From Chaenocephalus aceratus (Eukaryota > Chordata > Actinopteri > Perciformes > Channichthyidae), in assembly GCA_023974075.1 (NCBI GenBank), contig JAMFTG010000273.1, positions 51,001 to 115,000 on the forward strand: DNA of 64,000 bases, given 5' to 3'. Positions within the stretch are counted from its first letter, which is position 1; each line of letters opens with the position of its first letter. The notes under the pieces are model-generated. The model was not told the DNA's origin. It ran no database searches and saw only the letters and a program-made list of their open reading frames with translations. The position numbers and the translations under genes are program-made. Below are positions 32,601 to 47,200 of the stretch, piece by piece.

Positions 32601-35388
32601 AGTCTATGGTTTCTACCAGTCTATGGTCTCTACCAGTCTATGGTTTCTACCAGTCTATGGTTTCTACCAGTCTATGGTCTCTACCAGTCTATGGTCTCTA
32701 CCAGTCTATGGTTTCTACCAGTCTGTGGCTCTACCAGTCTGTGGTCTCTACCAGTCTATGGTTTCTACCAGTCTGTGGTCTCTACCAGTCTATGGTTTCT
32801 ACCAGTCTGTGGTTTCTACCAGTCTATGGTTTCTACCAGTCTGTGGTCTCTACCAGTCTATGGTCTCTACCAGTCTATGGTCTCTACCAGTCTATGGTCT
32901 CTACCAGTCTGTGGTCTCTACCAGTCTATGGTTTCTACCAGTCTGTGGTTTCTACCAGTATGGTTTCTACCAGTCTATGGTCTCTACCAGTCTATGGTTT
33001 CTACCAGTCTATGGTTTCTACCAGTCTATGGTTTCTACCAGTCTGTGGTTTCTATGGTTTCTACCAGTCTATGTTTTCTACCAGTCTATGGTTTCTACCA
33101 GTCTATGGTTTCTACCAGTCTATGGTTTCTACCAGTCTATGGTCTCTACCAGTCTATGGTTTCTACCAGTCTATGGTCTCTACCAGTCTATGGTTTCTAC
33201 CAGTCTATGGTCTCTACCAGTCTATGGTTTCTACCAGTCTGTGGTTTCTACCAGAGTATGGTCTCTACCAGTCTATGGTTTCTACCAGTCTATGGTTTCT
33301 ACCAGTCTATGGTCTCTACCAGTCTATGGTTTCTACCAGTCTATGGTTTCTACCAGTCTATGGTTTCTACCAGTCTATGGTTTCTACCAGTCTGTGGTTT
33401 CTACCAGTCTATGGTTTCTACCAGTCTATGGTCTCTACCAGTCTATGGTCTCTACCAGTCTGTAGTTTCTACCAGTCTATGGTTTCTACCAGTCTATGGT
33501 TTCTACCAGTCTATGGTTTCTACCAGTCTATGGTTTCTACCAGTCTATGGTCTCTACCAGTCTATGGTCTCTACCAGTCTATGGTCTCTACCAGTCTATG
33601 GTTTCTACCAGTCTGTGGTCTCTACCAGTCTGTGGTCTCTACCAGTCTATGGTTTCTACCAGTCTGTGGTCTCTACCAGTCTATGGTTTCTACCAGTCTG
33701 TGGTTTCTACCAGTCTATGGTTTCTACCAGTCTGTGGTCTCTACCAGTCTATGGTCTCTACCAGTCTATGGTCTCTACCAGTCTGTGGTCTCTACCAGTC
33801 TATGGTTTCTACCAGTCTGTGGTTTCTACCAGTCTATGGTTTCTACCAGTCTATGGTCTCTACCAGTCTATGGTCTCTACCAGTCTATGGTCTCTACCAG
33901 TCTATGGTTTCTACCAGTCTATGGTCTCTACAGTCTATGGTCTCTACCAGTCTGTGGTTTCTACCAGTCTATGGTTTCTACCAGTCTATGGTCTCTACCA
34001 GTCTGTGGTCTCTACCAGTCTATGGTTTCTACCAGTCTGTGGTCTTTACCAGTCTATGGTCTCTACCAGTCTATGGTTTCTACCAGTCTGTGGTCTCTAC
34101 CAGTCTGTGGTCTCTACCAGTCTATGGTTTCTACCAGTCTATGGTCTCTACCAGTCTGTGGTCTCTACCAGTCTATGGTCTCTACCAGTCTATGGTTTCT
34201 ACCAGTCTATGGTCTCTACCAGTCTATGGTCTCTACCAGTCTATGGTTTCTACCAGTCTGTGGTTTCTACCAGTCTATGGTTTCTACCAGTCTATGGTTT
34301 CTACCAGTCTATGGTTTCTACCAGTCTATGGTTTCTACCAGTCTATGGTCTCTACCAGTCTATGGTCTCTACCAGTCTATGGTCTCTACCAGTCTATGGT
34401 TTCTACCAGTCTGTGGTCTCTACCAGTCTGTGGTCTCTACCAGTCTATGGTTTCTACCAGTCTGTGGTCTCTACCAGTCTATGGTTTCTACTACAGTCTG
34501 TGGTTTCTACCAGTCTATGGTTTCTACCAGTCTGTGGTCTCTACCAGTCTATGGTCTCTACCAGTCTATGGTCTCTACCAGTCTGTGGTCTCTACCAGTC
34601 TATGGTTTCTACCAGTCTGTGGTTTCTACCAGTCTATGGTTTCTACCAGTCTATGGTCTCTACCAGTCTATGGTCTCTACCAGTCTATGGTCTCTACCAG
34701 TCTATGGTTTCTACCAGTCTATGGTCTCTACCAGTCTATGGTCTCTACCAGTCTGTGGTTTCTACCAGTCTATGGTTTCTACCAGTCTATGGTCTCTACC
34801 AGTCTGTGGTCTCTACCAGTCTATGGTTTCTACCAGTCTGTGGTCTTTACCAGTCTATGGTCTCTACCAGTCTATGGTTTCTACCAGTCTGTGGTCTCTA
34901 CCAGTCTGTGGTCTCTACCAGTCTATGGTTTCTACCAGTCTATGGTCTCTACCAGTCTGTGGTCTCTACCAGTCTATGGTCTCTACCAGTCTATGGTTTC
35001 TACCAGTCTATGGTCTCTACCAGTCTATGGTCTCTACCAGTCTATGGTTTCTACCAGTCTGTGGTTTCTACCAGTCTATGGTTTCTACCAGTCTATGGTC
35101 TCTACCAGTCTATGGTTTCTACCAGTCTATGGTTTCTACCCAGTCTATGGTCTCTACCAGTCTATGATCTCTACCAGTCTATGGTTTCTACCAGTCTGTG
35201 GTTTCTACCAGTCTATGGTTTCTACCAGTCTGTGGTTTCTACCAGTCTATGGTTTCTTCCAGTCTATGGTCTCTACCAGTCTATGGTTTCTACCAGTCTA
35301 TGGTTTCTACCAGTCTATGGTCTCTACCAGTCTGTGGTCTCTACCAGTCTGTGGTCTCTACCAGTCTGTGGTCTCTACCAGTCTATGG
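29609..35388. repeat. 5.8-kb satellite of a 17-bp unit, about 340 copies
   Basis: Head-to-tail TACCAGTCTRTGGTYTC units. Variation is nearly confined to two positions (TATGG/TGTGG and TTTC/CTC), with rare GAGTAT units near the left edge and occasional one- or three-base indels. Three units make 51 bases, and the unit contains no stop in any plus-strand phase, so frames of up to 1986 codons arise; none is a protein gene. An 801-bp shift aligns the rare GGTCTTTACC variants at 34041 and 34842, showing higher-order duplication. Confidence 0.98.
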
Positions 35389-35498
35389 CCCATCAGGCCA
35401 AGTGTTTTCCATCAGCAGCTCTTTGCAGTAATGATACTGCAGTGATGGTGTCAGACTGCCTGAAGAGGGGAGGCTAATGGCGCCCGCCCCCCCCCCCA

Positions 35499-35500
35499 CA

Positions 35501-35579
<79 letters not shown>
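35499..35579. repeat. (CA)n microsatellite
   Basis: About 80 bases of uninterrupted CA after a C-run. Confidence 0.97.
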
Positions 35580-35580
<1 letters not shown>

Positions 35581-35713
35581 CTCCAACTGTATGAGAGAAA
35601 ACATCTAACCTTAACCGTGGAGCTGCAGGAGGGGAGCGAGAGGCATCAGAGGCAGAGAGTCTCCATTAAAGAAACATTATGTCACATCAGGACAAAACAA
35701 TTACTGCTAGATC

Positions 35714-37090
<1,377 letters not shown>

Positions 37091-37770
37091 CTGTGACTTT
37101 AAGTGTTGCATTTAAATTGAAAGCTGTATTTTCAATGAAATCAACAATTATGACCATTTATTTACAATTTATAAAAAAATCAGTAGTAGGTCTTTATTTT
37201 TATGTAATTATAGATTTAAAAGTCTATTTGTAATCCTCTTTTAGTGACAGGGAGCTGCTGCAAAACGGGAGAAATGTTTTATTGATTTTTTACATTTTCT
37301 GTTAAAAGTGTACTAACATGTCAACATTGCACATCTTGACACTAAACCAGTGTTCTTTGTGAAAGTTATACTTTTAAATGCACTGTATAAATAACGCGGT
37401 ACAAGCTCTGCATTGAAAATGTTATTTCACACGCCATCTCCCATTAACTTTATTTGCAAATGTTTTCCTTTAAATTATGTTTATTCTAATATAGACATCA
37501 TTTGCACTGGGGACACTTGGGACATGTCCCCACATCTTTCTTGAAATGGCCAATTTTCTCCCCAATATTACGTCTGCTTTCTGTCATCACTGAGAAAACC
37601 TTAAACAAAGATTGAACAGCGAGACTATTTGTATTTCCACGTGTATATTTTTTACTTTTTTAATGCTATTTTATTTCAATTTGAGACGTTTACATTTTGG
37701 ATTGTATATTTTAGTCTTTTAATTTCTCCAATGTACAATGCCTTGTCTTTTTATGCTGCTGCAACGCAAA
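37091..37770. other. AT-rich stretch, nothing recognised
   Basis: No supported gene. A palindromic GGGACATGTCCC lies at about 37529-37540. Confidence 0.4.
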
Positions 37771-38010
37771 CATTTCCCAAATCGGGATCAATAAAGTACT
37801 TCTTATCTTATCTGTTATCGTACTACGCACTGATTCTAATAATAATAATAATAATTGCTTATATTTATTATAGCGCTTTTCCAGATGCTCAAAGCGCTTT
37901 ACAAATACACATTACACGTATTTTTTATACATGCAATGGTCATGTACTGTGGACAATACCCACAGGAGCAAGTTCAGGTGAAGTGTCTTGCCCATGGACA
38001 CAACGGCTGA
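37770..38010 (+). mobile_element. LINE tail plus SINE-like CAAAGCGCTTTACA repeat
   Basis: GGGATCAATAAAGTACTTC with a (TTATC)n-like tail (37785-37815), then a copy of the 5758-5930 repeat (TATAGCGCTTTTCCAGATG, CTCAAAGCGCTTTACA, GGTGAAGTGTCTTGCCC). It ends less than 250 bases upstream of the XRN2 start codon. Confidence 0.6.
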
Positions 38011-38029
38011 TTCTGCCACTGCAGTACCG

Positions 38030-38246
38030 CTTGTGACCGTTCGGGGACGCTGTGGGTACACTCGGCTCTACGAGGCGCTCCGGTAAAAGCCGAGTGAACC
38101 GGAAACAGTTCTTAACGGCCCAACAGCATGTAGCCGAAGAGTTGATTTCATCCAAACAACTCGTGTTTTAACCTAAGCTATTTTAACTCTTTCTTTAACA
38201 TTTCACACTTTTTTTACGCTGAGAGAGAAGCCACTGTTCACCGAAG
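38030..38246 (+). promoter_or_regulatory. XRN2 promoter / 5' UTR region
   Basis: CpG-containing, TATA-less sequence between a SINE-like repeat and the XRN2 start codon. An ETS-like ACCGGAAAC is present at about 38097-38105. The start-codon context is strong (A at -3, G at +4). The transcription start is not determined. Confidence 0.45.
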
Positions 38247-41200
38247 ATGGGAGTCCCGGCGTTTTTCCGTTGGCTTAGCCGAAAATATGCTTCAATCGTT
38301 GTGCATTGTGTTGAGGAGAAGGTAAGGGTTAGCATGTTAGCATCTGCTCGGCTACATGTCGCATTCACGTTGGCGGGAACATTTTAACTATTTTTACCGT
38401 TTATAAATGCATTTTATTCATATCACAAGCGGATACGTGTTTTTTTTGCTATTAATGCTGCGTTGAAAGATCATTTTTGTTGTGTTTTTAATGTTTGTGT
38501 TTGTCACCGAGGCCACAGAGACCCGGATGTTTGTGGTTTAATGTGTGAGATTGTAAACACAATTGCGTGGTTATTTATTAGTTTGTTCCACTCCATGGCA
38601 ATTATTAAAACTGTATTAGCCCATGATGGAAAGGAGCAAGGAGAAGAAGATCGTATTCTCATCTCTGGAGTACCAAAAAAATCCTCCACATTATAACGTG
38701 TTTTAAATTAATTGAAATTAGTTTTACGTTTCATCCTCTCTAGTCAACAGGGGGATTGTCCGCCATTTTCTGTTTCGAATATATATATAACAATTTTAAA
38801 ACACTATATACGTATTCTCAGTGAAGTATTCAGATGAGGAACTAGGCATTATACAATATACAGAATTTATAGAATCCTTGTTTATACTTCTTTCCACCTT
38901 TTTTAAAGATTGTAATTCCTGTACACCCCATTTGGGATCAATACAGTGTCTGTCTGTCTAATATACCTATCTACTGGACATAAACATAGTGTACTATATA
39001 CATTAAAATGTGTACAGTAGCTTGAAATTAACAGTACAATTCAGCAGTACCAGTGACTTTAAATCAATCTAGCATTGTATTAGCCCATCAGACAAGTAGG
39101 ATACACCACTTACATTGGATTTTAGTGCTACAGCAAAAATTAATGAAAGAGCTGCAGTTTTTTGGGGGGAAATTCTCATAGCTTTTCATCAGCTTCCATG
39201 TCATGTGACCCAATGACTTCGGCTTTGAAACTTACCTCACCTCTACTTTTAGCTGAAATACAATGCAACATCTTATACTCAAAGTATTGAAATGTAGCGA
39301 AAACATTGTACTTCTTGTCTCGAGCGTCTGGTGTCTCGCTTCTGTTGTGTTTTCTTCACGAAAGCTTAATTGTGCTCTTTGTCTTCACAGGGGAAAGAAT
39401 GTAACGGCGTCTGCATTCCTGTTGATACGACAAAGCCTAACCCCAACGAGGTGGAATTTGACAATTTGTACTTGGACATGAACGGGATTATTCACCCCTG
39501 CACACATCCAGAGACAAGTACGAAACACTCAATACATTATCTGTTTTAATGTACTTTTAGCAAGTTCACTTGAAGCGTAACGCTCGCCTCCGTTTCAGTA
39601 ACTTAACTGCTGTGTAATAATATCTGTGTATTAGTGTCTCTGTCCGTGGTGCTGAAGTAGCAGCGGGACTTTAAATGTGACTCTTCCCATGAGTCCAGAC
39701 TTCTCTGATAGTTAAAACGTATGCAAACTAGGGCTGCACGATATTGGAAAAAACTGACATTGCGATATATTTTTTCCCCATCGATATGAAAAAATACAGG
39801 AAGTGAACGAAAAGACAGTCCTTTCTTGAACTTTAATGCTAAACAATACAACTATAATTAACCGGGTGAAGGATTTTAGTCACGGACGTCTGGATCTTAA
39901 GTTATCAGAGCAACAAGGGGAGGCTGTGGATCAGTGGATTGTGCGCTGAACGTTGAATCAGGGGGTAGCAAGTTCGAGTCCCACTGCAGTCAGCATGTCA
40001 CTTCACCCCAAATTGCCCCCGTGAGGATTGCCCACAGTACTGAGTATGTAAGATAAAAGCGTCTAACAAGTGAAATGTAATGTAATGCAACAAGCTGAGC
40101 TAGCTCGGTTAGCATCGCCGAACTGCCCTGGAGAAACGACTTTATTCAGTGTTTTTACCTTTAATCCCCGGGTCCGTTTGCTTTGGAGATTTGATTGTGG
40201 TTTGCTGGCACTCACCTGACCCCCGACACGAGAGCCGAGCGAGTTTTCCTTTTGTAGCAAAAGAATTGTAACATGTTTGAGTTCATTTGCCTACTTAATA
40301 TCGTACGTCCTGCGATGTAACTATCGCGCATATCGTGATTATCGTCACAGCGCGATATATCGTTCCGCCCTAATGCCAACTAATTAGTATTCTTTAAAAT
40401 ACTTCTGTATAATCATCATTACATTAATAGATCTTTAAATCTAAGTGGCTGAATCCCTAGGTTGCATTGCGAGTGATTTAAAGAAGTTAATATCAAGTAT
40501 TTAGTTTTATAATCAAACCTGGATGTATTGTTGTAATAAAAGGGTTAAAAGTTACACATTTGAGTGTTTCCAATGGGATTGCGTCCTATTTATTGAATGT
40601 TTTAAGTTATTATACAACACAAGTCTGTTTTCCTTTATGCAGACAGGGAGTTTCAAAATTGTATTTTCTTAATTAGGTGTTAATCTAGGGGTTAAAACTG
40701 TGCCCGTTATTCACATTCTGCCCTCTGCTGTCCACAGAGCTGCCCCAAAAAATGAAGACGAGATGATGGTCGCCATTTTTGAGTACATCGACCGCCTGTT
40801 CAATATCGTGCGGCCCAGGAGAGTTCTCTACATGGCCATCGATGGAGTGGTAAGTTAAGTGGCTAAAATAAGGAAACGTCTGCCAGAGAATCCACCATGT
40901 ATAGAGTTATAAACGGTGCAACGTGAGAGAATACTGAAGCAGTGAACCCTACTCCAGACAGACGGCATGATAATAACAATACATGTTATGGATATAGCGC
41001 GTTTCCTGGTTCTCAAAGGGCTTTACAAGCAGGCAGTGTTGTCTAGCCTTCATTTCAGTTCTGTTATTGCATTGGAGAATAATACAATCTGTTGATCAAC
41101 TTGACATGCGTTATATGCAATCTGGATAGCATCGATATTAGCTGGCTTTACATTGTTGTATATTCGTTCTCCAGGTAGTTGGAAAAAGCTTTCCGTCCCA

Positions 41201-44200
41201 TATGCCGTGTGCCGCCCGGACATGCTATCATGCTAACTAGCTCCCTGAAAGCGGGTGACTCCACTGTAGCAATAGCCTGCATGTGTTCTACAACATACCG
41301 TGCGATGGCTTTATCGACTTTCCCCTGGCGAGCAGTCCCTCGGTTAAATTCCAGCCGCTGTTGCTTAGGTGCAGGTGGAGGTGCAGGTGGAGGTGGAGCG
41401 GCGTCGGCTGAGTCTCTGTGGTCTTAGCTACTAGCTTCGTCCCAGCATGTTGTTTCTGCAGATGTTTTAAGAGATGTGAATGACTGGTTTGGGCAGCAGA
41501 TAGGCTCTTTGACCCGCCAGGACACAACTCACATTTAACTAAAACGTTAAAACTAATACTTTGTAACGCGTTAGTCCCAACACTGCAAGCAGGTAACGAA
41601 GAAACTTAACACCCTCTTTAACGTCGTCTGGGTTAATAAAAGCTGATATGTCTAATCCTTTGTTTTACACGCCAGGCTCCACGTGCCAAGATGAACCAGC
41701 AGCGCTCTCGCCGTTTCCGAGCCTCCAAAGAAGGAGCAGAGCTGGTGGAGGAGAAGACTCGCATCCGAGAGGAGGTCATCGGGAAGGTGCGTGTGACGTT
41801 TGAATACCTGCAGATACGAAGAGGGGATGATGGCTAGATAGCTCTGATGAAACCGAACACCGCAAGACGTTTTGGTCTGAGCTCAAGGACAGGAAAGGCT
41901 GATTGTTAACTTTTCGGACTATAAGCCGCGACTTTTCCCCCCATTTTTTTGTGTGCAGCTAACGGCCACTAGGGGACCTCCTACATCTATGGATTTACAG
42001 GTGAAATTAACCACCTTTAACTCTACGGGCTCTAGGACCGGTCCGCGCCCGCCACCTCTAAGCGGCGGGCTCCAGCAGGAAAAGCTGGAGGCCGGAAAAG
42101 AGAGAGACAGGGAGCGCGCCAAAGTGAAAGTGGAACCGAGAGACAGAACGAGAGCAAGACAGACGGACAGTTTAGCTTCTGCGGCTCATATGCAGGTGCG
42201 CTTTATAGTCCGAAAAGTACGGTAGTTATCTTTGGATGTTAACATTTAATCCGAAGTGTTTGACATCACTCAACATTGACCAGCGAGTTCAAAAACCATG
42301 AGATGATTCAATCAACAGGGCGTCCGCGGGGTCTTAAAAAGTAAAAGTTGATAAATCAATTTAGCGAAAATTAAGGCTATTAAAAAGTATTAAATGGCAT
42401 TTTCCAAGGTATTAAGAAATTCCACAGCAACGACAACATGAACATGCGTGTGAACGGAAGACTTTTTTGCGTTTGCGTATGCGTTTTTACTGTATGCGCC
42501 CTCGTGCGGCTGGGGTCTAAGCCAAACTATATCCGGTCACAGAGATCTGCTATTTTAAAGTAAGGTTACATATCTACCCTAAATATAGTCTATATTAAGA
42601 ACGAGAAAAGTCTTAACATATAAATCGTTTTTTGTAAACATATGACAAATGTGTGAGGGTGGTGACGTCAGAGCATCGTCCTATGTGCCGGGCTTGGCCC
42701 CGGACAGCCCCAGCCCAATTTAACCCCAGGGTATTTGTGAGGGAGCTCCGATATGGCATTACCCCCTGAAGCTCATGAATTTAATATATTTCGTAGTTCA
42801 AAGTTTTGTCAATTGTTTTGTTTATTGGTCAAATACTGGTTTCTACTGGTTTCTGATGGTTCTACTGGAATGAAGGAGCACAGAGTACAGAAGCAGCAAA
42901 GCAGCATGCTGCATTAAACCTGACCTTCACAGAGAGGTTGAAGGTCATGTGGAGAGGAGGCTTCAGTAGTCTGTCTGCACTCTGTTTAGTTGGGCTGTTT
43001 AGCTAATCAATATAGTAAATGTGAGGTAAAGTGTCGAAGTTGCGATGAGGTCTTAAATGTATGGAAACGGTCTTAAAAGGGATTACATTTGACTTCAGGA
43101 TTCCTGCATATACCCTGATCAAACAACTCTGGATATATTACTGAATCCTCCAAACAGTTTACAGTCGAATTATTCTATGCTTTTCTGTGTTTTTGTACGT
43201 TTATCCTACTTCTCCAATACCACTTGATATTAACTAAACTCGTTGCTTTATTTCCTCTACAGGAGGTTATCTTCCACCTGACGAGATTAGAGAGATTTGA
43301 CAGCAACTGCATCACTCCAGTAAGTGGCTTCTTGTTATAGACTCTCTAAGTACATTCTCTCTCTTTGGTGACGACGAGCCTTATTTTCCAAGTGTTGCAA
43401 ATATATTCTTTGCATCGTCAGAAAACAGATTTGATCTTGTTTTGTCTGCAGGGGACCGAGTTCATGGATAACTGGCTCAGTGCCTCAGATATTACGTCGC
43501 AGAGAGAATCAGCAATGATCCGGGCTGGAAGAACGTCACGGTAACTTCACTGCTCGGACTTTTGGTCGCCAAAAACAAGACATGACACGCAATGTTAAAT
43601 AATAGCTTCACTGATAGCCATATTTTTCATCAAATGTTCTGTAGATATGGCAATAATACTGTCATGGTAGAATCGTGCAATACAACTTCATACTTTTTGA
43701 TATCATTACATTCGTTGCATTTATTATAAACCATGGGCCGCGGGAAGGGGGGGTGCTGAGGGGGCTGCAGCACCCCCATCTGCGAGGCTCCACTAGCAGC
43801 CGCACCCCAAAACGTGGCTCGCCTACAGTGTAAGTGCGCCACAGTTCCTCCGCTGCGAAGCTCCACTAGCACCCCCCCCAGAACCCCACCGTTTCTCCGC
43901 TGTGAGGCTCCACTAGCCCCCCCCCCAGAAGCCACAGTGTCTCGCTGCGAAGCTCCACTAGCACCCCCCCAGAACGCCACAGTGTCTCCGCTGTGATGCT
44001 CCACTAGCACCCCCAGAACGCCACAGTGTCTCCGCTGTGAGGCTCCACTAGCACCCCCCCCAAAGCCACAGTGTCTCCGCTGTGAGGCTCACTAGCACCC
44101 CCCTCCAGAACGCCACAGTGTCTCCGCTGTGAGGCTCCACTAGCACCCCACCCCCCCAGAGCGCCACAGTTTCTCCGCTATGTGGGCTCCACTAGCACCC

Positions 44201-47200
44201 CCCCCAGAGCGCCACAGTTTCTCCGCTATGTGGCTCCACTAGCACCCCCCCCAGAACGCCACAGTTTTCCGCTATGTGGCTCCACTAGCACCCCCCCCCA
44301 GAGCGCCACAGTTTCTCCGCTATGTGGCTCCACTAGCACCCCCCCCCAGAACGCCACAGTGTCTCCGCTGTGAGGCTCCACTAGCACCCCCCCGAACGCC
44401 ACAGTGTCTCCGCTGTGAGGCTCCACTAGCACCCCCCCAGAAGCCACAGTGTCTCCGCTGTGAGGCTCCACTAGCACCCCCCCCCCAAACGCCACAGTGT
44501 CTCCGCTGTGAGGCTCCACTAGCACCCCACCCCCCCAGAGCGCCACAGTTTCTCCGCTATGAGACTCCACTAGCACCCCCCAGAGCGCCACAGTGTCTCC
44601 GCTGTGAGGCTCCACTAGCACCCCAACTCTGACTACCTGATTATAACCGTAACCATTTATACCCCATTAAAACAAAACCTTGGACATTTTGTCAAAACAC
44701 AAAAATAATAAGAATCAAGATTAGAATAAATTTGCCTTTGGACTTTGTTTGTGTTGATGTGAAAAGCGTTCATGTGTATAACCTTTATTCACTTTGTATC
44801 TATCCAGGTGATTCTGTCCGATGCCAGCGTTCCCGGGGAAGGTGAACACAAGATCATGGACTACATCCGGAGACAGAGAGGTACAGTGCGAAGTCTCCAA
44901 CAACATACAAAACCAAACCACACAGTTTTAGCTTTACAACGGCATTAACGGTGCTTGAACTTTCACAACATAAACGTGTACACGAGAATATTGTGCTTTA
45001 ATTCTAGCATTTCTCACACTTGAAAGTAGGGTTGCCAGAAACTGACCATGATCAAAATCGATTATTCGGCAGCCCTGGCGAATAATAATCGGGAAAAAAA
45101 AAAATAACTCAGACAAAAGGAATTCCGTTGTTTTCTTTACTGGAACATGTTAACAGGACAAACAACAAACAACAAATATCATCCCAACGACCTGGCCTTG
45201 AAGTGAAGTTGGTAATGGCCGGCTGTGCTGCGTCTTTCTCTGTAACCTCTTTGGCGTGCTTCGCACTCAAATGCCAACGCATTGTTGAGGTTGAGCTGTG
45301 ATAGACCAACGTCTTTTCGCAGAGCTTGCATTTAACTTCCTTTGGACTTGTAAGTTCGAAGTAGTTCCACGAGGAGGAACTCTTTTTACCTGCCGCTTTG
45401 TTCATCTTTAGTCGCACGTGTGAGGGGAGGGGGGGGCGGGGTCGGGGTCGTGTGTAGCGTGCTGCAGCAGCAGTTGCTCTGCACGCAGGCTTCCTCCAAG
45501 TTTACAGTAAAACAAACTGGTGGTGTGACCAATGGCCATTTACAATATTATACTATTACTATTATTAGCATATATATAGCCAGAAAAAAAACATAAATAA
45601 TATAAAAAAATATAAATAATAAAAAAAATATATAAATAATAAAAAAAATATATATAAATAAAATCGATTTTTAAAAATAATATTCGATTATGGAGACTGT
45701 AACGAATAATCGCTGGCATCCCTACTTGAAATACTGTGGAAGAAAAATGAACGTGTTCTTGACTTAAACAAATACAAACACAAGCTGGACACACTTATAT
45801 TGATTTGTTTGTTTGTGATTCTATTTTGCAGCTCAACCCAACCACGACCCAAACACACACCACTGCCTGTGTGGAGCCGACGGTAAGACTTTGATTCAAG
45901 TAATTCATGTTCCAGTCTGACGTGACCTTGATGTATTGATTTTCGACTACTTTCTAAGCCAATACGTGTTCATTATTAACCCGTCTCCCATGTGTTGATG
46001 TTCAGCCGATCTGATCATGCTGGGCCTGGCGACCCACGAGCCCAACTTCACCATCATCAGAGAGGAGTTCAAGCCCAACAAGCCGAGACCCTGCGCCCTC
46101 TGCAACCAGGTCGGACACGAAATCAAAGAGTGCCAGGGCGTGGCTCGAGAGAAGCAGGGAGAGGTGAGTCCATGGAGAAGAGGGGACACATGTTGATGTA
46201 GAGAGACATGAAGAAGAGGGGACACATGTTGATGTAGAAGAGACATGAAGAAGAGGGGACACATGTTGATGTAGAAGAGACATGGAGAAGAGGGGACACA
46301 TGTTGATGTAGAAGAGACATGAAGAAGAGGGGACACATGTTGATGTAGAAGAGACATGAAGAAGAGGGGACACATGTTGATGTAGAAGAGACATGAAGAA
46401 GGGGACACATGGTGATGTAGAAGAGACATGGAGAAGAGGGGACACATGTTGATGTAGAAGAGACATGAAGAAGAGGGGACACATGTTGATGTAGAAGAGA
46501 CATGAAGAAGAGGGGACACATGTTGATGTAGAAGAGACATGGAGAAGAGGGACACATGTTGATGTAGAGGAGACATGAAGAAGAGGGGACACATGTTGAT
46601 GTAGAGAGACATGAAGAAGAGGGGACACATGGTGATGTAGAAGAGACATGGAGAAGAGGGGACACATGTTGATGTAGAAGAGACATGAAGAAGAGGGGAC
46701 ACATGTTGATGTAGAAGAGACATGAAGAAGAGGGGACACATGTTGATGTAGAAGAGACATGAGGAAGAGAGGGGACACATGTTGATGTAGAAGAGACATG
46801 AAGAAGAGGGGAACATGTTGATGTAGAAGAGACATGAAGAAGAGGGGACACATGTTGATGTAGAAGAGACATGAAGAAGAGGGGACACATGTTGATGTAG
46901 AAGAGACATGGAGAAGAGGGGACACATGTTGATGTAGAAGAGACATGAAGAAGAGGGGACACATGTTGATGTAGAAGAGACATGAAGAAGAGGGGACACA
47001 TGTTGATGTAGAAGGACATGAAGAAGAGGGGACACATGAAGAAGAGGGACACATGTTGATGTAGAAGAGACGTGAGGAAGTGGATGTTGCATGATGGGTG
47101 ACCTTTAGGAAGCTGCCATGTTTCCACGAGTGATATTTGACCCGGTGTCCCTCTCTTTCAGCACGATGAATTTGCCGGCTCGATGCCGGGGTCCGAGCAG

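Noticed and set aside
29517..35477. A 1986-codon open frame (Tyr-Gln-Ser-Met-Val repeats) and overlapping frames of 1271, 783, 649 and 520 codons
   Set aside because: All three phases are open because the 17-bp unit lacks stops. No domain, codon bias or splice evidence. A by-product of the satellite.
38463..38696. 77-codon frame in XRN2 intron 1
   Set aside because: No recognisable features, lies wholly in an intron, and has no homology I can see.
45947..47127. Minus-strand frames of 334-381 codons rich in Leu-His-Gln-His-Val
   Set aside because: They cover the 36-bp intronic minisatellite of XRN2 and overlap exon 9 on the opposite strand.
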